In this document: positions 60,678 through 64,000 of the stretch, one piece after another
Layout of the letters: the number at the start of each line of letters is the position of its first letter
Position numbering within the stretch: the first letter of the stretch is position 1
Origin: Pedosphaera sp.
GTDB taxonomy: Bacteria; Verrucomicrobiota; Verrucomicrobiia; Limisphaerales; Pedosphaeraceae
Direction of reading: 5' to 3'
NCBI GenBank assembly: GCA_028293325.1
Contig: JAQGPA010000189.1
Location: forward strand, 1-64,000
DNA: 64,000 nucleotides
Notes under the pieces: model-generated
What the model was told of the DNA's origin: nothing
The model's database searches: none
What the model saw: the letters and a program-made list of their open reading frames with translations, nothing else
Made by a program: the position numbers and the translations under genes

Positions 60678-63600
60678 TTATAAGTCTAAGAAAAAGGGAG
60701 TTTCAAGCAACCCTGGTATCTCTGGCATTTCAGGTTCGAGTTCGACTTGGTTATATTGCGTGCCATAGGGATCTTGCTGCTTGAGCCATCTTGCCTCCGC
60801 GCCTTGGCTCCGATTTAAACCTGAAGGCTTTAGTTGATAATTTGACAAATCATCCTCTCCACCATGTTGTCTCTGGATTATATGGTCAACATCGTATTGG
60901 TTAGGCACCGGACCGTTAGCATTTTCCCAAGTGCTTCGAGCGTTAGAATTGGGAAGATCAGAAGTGCGAGTCTTCATTAATCGCCCCTGTTGGGCTGCTC
61001 TTTGATAAGCGGCTAATTCGTCCGCCATAGACCTGGGGAGCCTTAATACATTATTTGCGACCGGAGGAGTAGAATAGGCGGTGGACGAAAGGAAAGTTTC
61101 CCATTGTTCCGGTACAATAAAAGTGGGAAAAGTAAACAACGCCGGCCAAAAAGATCCTTCTGTTGCAACGAGCCCTGTTGTGTCCTTAAACCGCAGGGGG
61201 TTATTTAAGGCATAAACAAAGCGATTCAAACCTTGATCGTCATTATCTTTGCTTGTAGCAGCATCCTTTGTCAGAAAACGGCCAAATTGTGGGCTGAAAT
61301 AGCGGGCGCGAACGTAATAAAGACCTGTACTATCATCCATTATACCATAACGCCCTAAATAACGGAACGGCTGCTGAGAGAGCCCATCAGAGTTTGCAAG
61401 AATACCAAAAGAGTCAAAAGCATAGGAGTCAGTTACTTTTCCTCCGAAATCCGTAAGCGCCACCGTGCTGCCTTGAATGTCGAAGTGATAGGTAGCAACT
61501 GTCCCGTTGGACAAAATCCGCTCTGCCAAGCCGATTCCATAGACGTAGCAGGCAATCGAGGAACTGTTAGTGTCAGTCTCGACAAGCATCTCCGGGAGCG
61601 CGCCCAGACGGTCAAGAACGAAGCGTTGCGTTTGTCCATTCACCGTCCTGTCAAGACGGTTTCCGAGTCCATCGTAGGTCAATGTGCTTGAAGCGTTGGT
61701 CATCACCAATTGCACGAGACGATCTTCAAAATCATAGGCATATAAGGTCGTGCCAATGCCCGTGAGATTGCCGTTTGCGTTGTGTGTGACAGTCTGGCTG
61801 TCAATTGAGGTAATGCGATTGTCAGAATCATAGGTGCAGACATTCGTCTGATTGGTCAGAATGGGAAACAATGGCTGGCTGTGTGTGGCCACTGTGTGGT
61901 TGCCGATAGGATCAAGACTGAGTGCGTACGCGGCAATTACACTCGCATCCGGCGCAGCATTGGTGAGTGCAACAAGGCGATTTGCAACATCATAAACGTA
62001 AGCGGCTGTCGTGCCATTTGCATTGGTCGCAGCGATCAGATTGCCTCGATTATCATAAGTGTAGGTAATGACCCCATTCAGCCAGTTCGTGAGCGCCATC
62101 ATCCGATTCAGAGCATCAAAACCGTAATTGACAACTTTGTTGCCGGGATAGGTCAGACTTGTGCGGTTTCCATTCGCATCAAAACCATGGACAACAATCT
62201 GACCATGGGGATCTGTGACGCTTGTCAAACGATTTAGTAAATCGAATTGCCACGATGTCGCGCCGAGACTATCCGTCATGTTCGTCCTGTTGCCGACAGA
62301 ATCATAAGCAAACGTAACGGGCGGTCCGCTAGGATATGTTAAGTTTGTCAGCCGATCGAGGACATCATAGCTATAAATAATACTGTCACCATTTGGCGTA
62401 ATTTTGTTGGTGAGATTGCCAGCCGGGTCATACGATAAAATCATTTTATGATTCATTGGATCGTCTCGCTCGATCACCCGGTTCAAAGCGTCATATATAT
62501 TTGTCCAAGTATGACCATTAGGGTCTGTCGTTTGAATGCGGTTCCCACTCTCGTCGTAGGCAAAGAAAACGGGTTTGTTCGCTATATCTATAACATTGGT
62601 GAGTCGTCCGATTGCATCGTAGAAAAACCGAATGATTTGTCCATTGCCGTTGGTGGTCGCTAAGACATGGCCAAATGCATCGTAAGCGGTCTCGTTGGTG
62701 GAAATGGAAGTCTCAATCGTGGCAACTTTGCGGTTGAGTGCATCGAAAAAGTTGGTGATGTAATGGCCGGTTGGGTCGATGATACTAGTCTGGTTGCCTT
62801 GTGCGTCGTAGGTAAATCGAGTGATTTGGTTCAAAGCATTTGTAATAGCAATTAAATTTCCTATGTCGTCGTAAGCATAACCGGTGTAATTTCCAAAAGC
62901 GTCAAAAGTGACACTTTTTCTGTCGAGCGGATCGAAAAGCGTCCCATTCGTTTGCTTTAGTGGAGCGAGGACGGCGACGAGCCGGTCTTTCAGATCGAAA
63001 ATATTTGTTGTCGTCGCATCGCGCGGATTGTGTGATGACGTGCGGTTGTTATTAGCATCGTACGTAAAAGAGTTCGTGAAGCCGAGCGGATCGACGGTAA
63101 AGAGTAAATTATCATTGTTATCGTAAGCAAAAACGTTTGTCCGGTGAAGTGCGTCAATCCGCCGTATTTTACGGCCAACGCCGTCGTAATCGAAGTGGGT
63201 CGCGAAACTCTTAGCATCAATGACGTTGGTGAGATTGCCCTGGCTATCGTATTGATTTGTCGTGCCGAATCCGCGGGCGTCCCTGAGAACATTCGGTAAG
63301 CCATTCGCGTCATATTGCACTGTATTGATGAAGCCCAAAGCATTGGTTGTAGAAGTTAGATTGCCACGAGCATCGTAGCCAAAGGCGGTAATATCAGTCA
63401 GTGCGCTTACGCGCCGAACCGGATTGTTGAGCGTGTCATATTGAATCGTTGTGACGTTGCCAAGCGCGTCGATTTTGTTCGTCACGTTTCCGTACAAATC
63501 GTAACTATATTGAGTCTGATTGCCATTCTTGTCTTTGGCGGAAATGCGATTGCGACTGGTGTCGTAAGCAAAAAACTGCTGGTTGCCTGCTTCATCTACG

Positions 63601-64000
63601 ATATTAGTGACTAGCAGACGGTCATCGAAACGCTGGGAAGCAAACTTTCCAAGAGCATTGGTGACGTATGTCACACGGTTTGTTAAATCATAGAAAAAGC
63701 CGGTGGCGTTGGCATATGCGTCGCTTTGATATGACACTACCCGTTGACGGTTGTCATAAGTGTTTTGCACATAACAGGTCCCTCGCGGGTCAACGGCGTT
63801 CGTCATTTGATGGTTTGCATCGTATGAGTAGGTGTTCGTTCCACCATTCGGATCGATCACACTTGTGAGATTCGTCTGGCTGTCGTAACCAAATTGATTC
63901 GTACGCCCTGCAGGGTCGATAATTGCATTGATGCACCCATTTGCTGTCGAAACGAAAGTGATATTGCGACCTGCCGTATCAGTGATGGTGGCCAATTGAT
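60678..64000 (-). CDS. RHS-repeat polymorphic toxin, partial (N-terminus outside window), HNH-like C-terminal tip
   Basis: The frame is open to the window edge, so the N-terminus is missing. About thirty YD repeats (YDxxGNLT...) fill most of it, then the conserved RHS core region (FRYLGRYGIMDDSTGLYYVR, ARYFSPQFGRFLTKD, FVYALNNPLRFKDTTG). After this core a variable tip of about 150 residues contains DVDHIIQRQHGG (60858-60893), followed by NYQLKPSGLNRSQGA, an HNH/Endo-VII-like nuclease motif. RHS proteins encapsulate a C-terminal toxin and release it on delivery. The SUKH-like gene directly downstream is the likely immunity partner. Confidence 0.85.
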   Translation of the reverse strand, partial: QLATITDTAGRNITFVSTANGCINAIIDPAGRTNQFGYDSQTNLTSVIDPNGGTNTYSYDANHQMTNAVDPRGTCYVQNTYDNRQRVVSYQSDAYANATGFFYDLTNRVTYVTNALGKFASQRFDDRLLVTNIVDEAGNQQFFAYDTSRNRISAKDKNGNQTQYSYDLYGNVTNKIDALGNVTTIQYDTLNNPVRRVSALTDITAFGYDARGNLTSTTNALGFINTVQYDANGLPNVLRDARGFGTTNQYDSQGNLTNVIDAKSFATHFDYDGVGRKIRRIDALHRTNVFAYDNNDNLLFTVDPLGFTNSFTYDANNNRTSSHNPRDATTTNIFDLKDRLVAVLAPLKQTNGTLFDPLDRKSVTFDAFGNYTGYAYDDIGNLIAITNALNQITRFTYDAQGNQTSIIDPTGHYITNFFDALNRKVATIETSISTNETAYDAFGHVLATTNGNGQIIRFFYDAIGRLTNVIDIANKPVFFAYDESGNRIQTTDPNGHTWTNIYDALNRVIERDDPMNHKMILSYDPAGNLTNKITPNGDSIIYSYDVLDRLTNLTYPSGPPVTFAYDSVGNRTNMTDSLGATSWQFDLLNRLTSVTDPHGQIVVHGFDANGNRTSLTYPGNKVVNYGFDALNRMMALTNWLNGVITYTYDNRGNLIAATNANGTTAAYVYDVANRLVALTNAAPDASVIAAYALSLDPIGNHTVATHSQPLFPILTNQTNVCTYDSDNRITSIDSQTVTHNANGNLTGIGTTLYAYDFEDRLVQLVMTNASSTLTYDGLGNRLDRTVNGQTQRFVLDRLGALPEMLVETDTNSSSIACYVYGIGLAERILSNGTVATYHFDIQGSTVALTDFGGKVTDSYAFDSFGILANSDGLSQQPFRYLGRYGIMDDSTGLYYVRARYFSPQFGRFLTKDAATSKDNDDQGLNRFVYALNNPLRFKDTTGLVATEGSFWPALFTFPTFIVPEQWETFLSSTAYSTPPVANNVLRLPRSMADELAAYQRAAQQGRLMKTRTSDLPNSNARSTWENANGPVPNQYDVDHIIQRQHGGEDDLSNYQLKPSGLNRSQGAEARWLKQQDPYGTQYNQVELEPEMPEIPGLLETPFFLDL

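Noticed and set aside
60678-64000. Regular short repeats that could suggest a CRISPR or tandem DNA repeat
   Set aside because: They are degenerate YD codon repeats within an open frame, with no constant repeat or spacer pattern.

Overview
The window looks like a chromosomal segment of a free-living Verrucomicrobiota bacterium, most likely of the Pedosphaera/Limisphaerales type. This is an inference from gene content: repeated ECF sigma / zinc anti-sigma loci, LL-diaminopimelate aminotransferase, a DUF5069 protein, a GreA-type factor with a very long N-terminal extension, large secreted FN3/Ig-like proteins whose C-termini resemble the verrucomicrobial QRFY motif, and moderately high GC with little intergenic space. 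No rRNA genes or CRISPR arrays were seen; there is one tRNA-Leu.

Layout. 1-2.4 kb: a gene tail, a terminator and a secreted GH27 alpha-galactosidase. 2.4-12.3 kb: three ECF sigma loci, nearly all on the minus strand. The first has a secretin-N-domain-like protein whose signal peptide contains an in-frame amber codon. The second joins a thioredoxin/YHS protein, a DoxX protein and the sigma factor, and is preceded by a frameshifted zinc anti-sigma gene. The third carries an intact zinc anti-sigma paralogue. Between them lie an NRDE protein, a DedA/ATP-grasp fusion and a DinB-like protein. 12.5-20 kb: DUF4864, a DksA-like protein, dimeric dUTPase, hpt-moaD-moaE and a complete BMP-type nucleoside ABC importer. 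20-25 kb: dapL, a response regulator, a 31-codon leader ORF coupled to a DUF2127 membrane protein, tRNA-Leu(UAG) and copC-copD. 25-33.4 kb: secreted proteins (FecR domain, a 16-repeat solenoid, a DRGH nuclease with lamin-tail domain, and a 1309-residue C25-like/LamG/Ig protein). 34-38.3 kb: a porin, a cupredoxin-like protein and a hybrid histidine kinase in one operon. 38-52.5 kb: mostly housekeeping (radical SAM, GreA-type factor, RsmB, FabI, MFS, two Nudix hydrolases, FmdB-type zinc ribbon, KorAB, HAD phosphatase).

The accessory part begins at 52.5 kb. A large serine recombinase sits 16 bp upstream of a Nudix gene. Next to it are a divergent small HTH protein with a palindromic operator candidate and a three-gene operon of two membrane proteins plus a 1036-residue T4SS/HerA-type ATPase ending in a PD-(D/E)XK-like domain. 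I read this as a compact integrative element (about 52.5-58.7 kb) with an unusual DNA-transfer or DNA-processing module; it is the best candidate in the window for an undescribed system. From 59 kb to the end is a polymorphic-toxin locus: an RHS protein running off the window, with an HNH-like C-terminal tip, an AT-rich SUKH-like immunity gene, and a small secreted single-YD-repeat/FN3 protein overlapping it.
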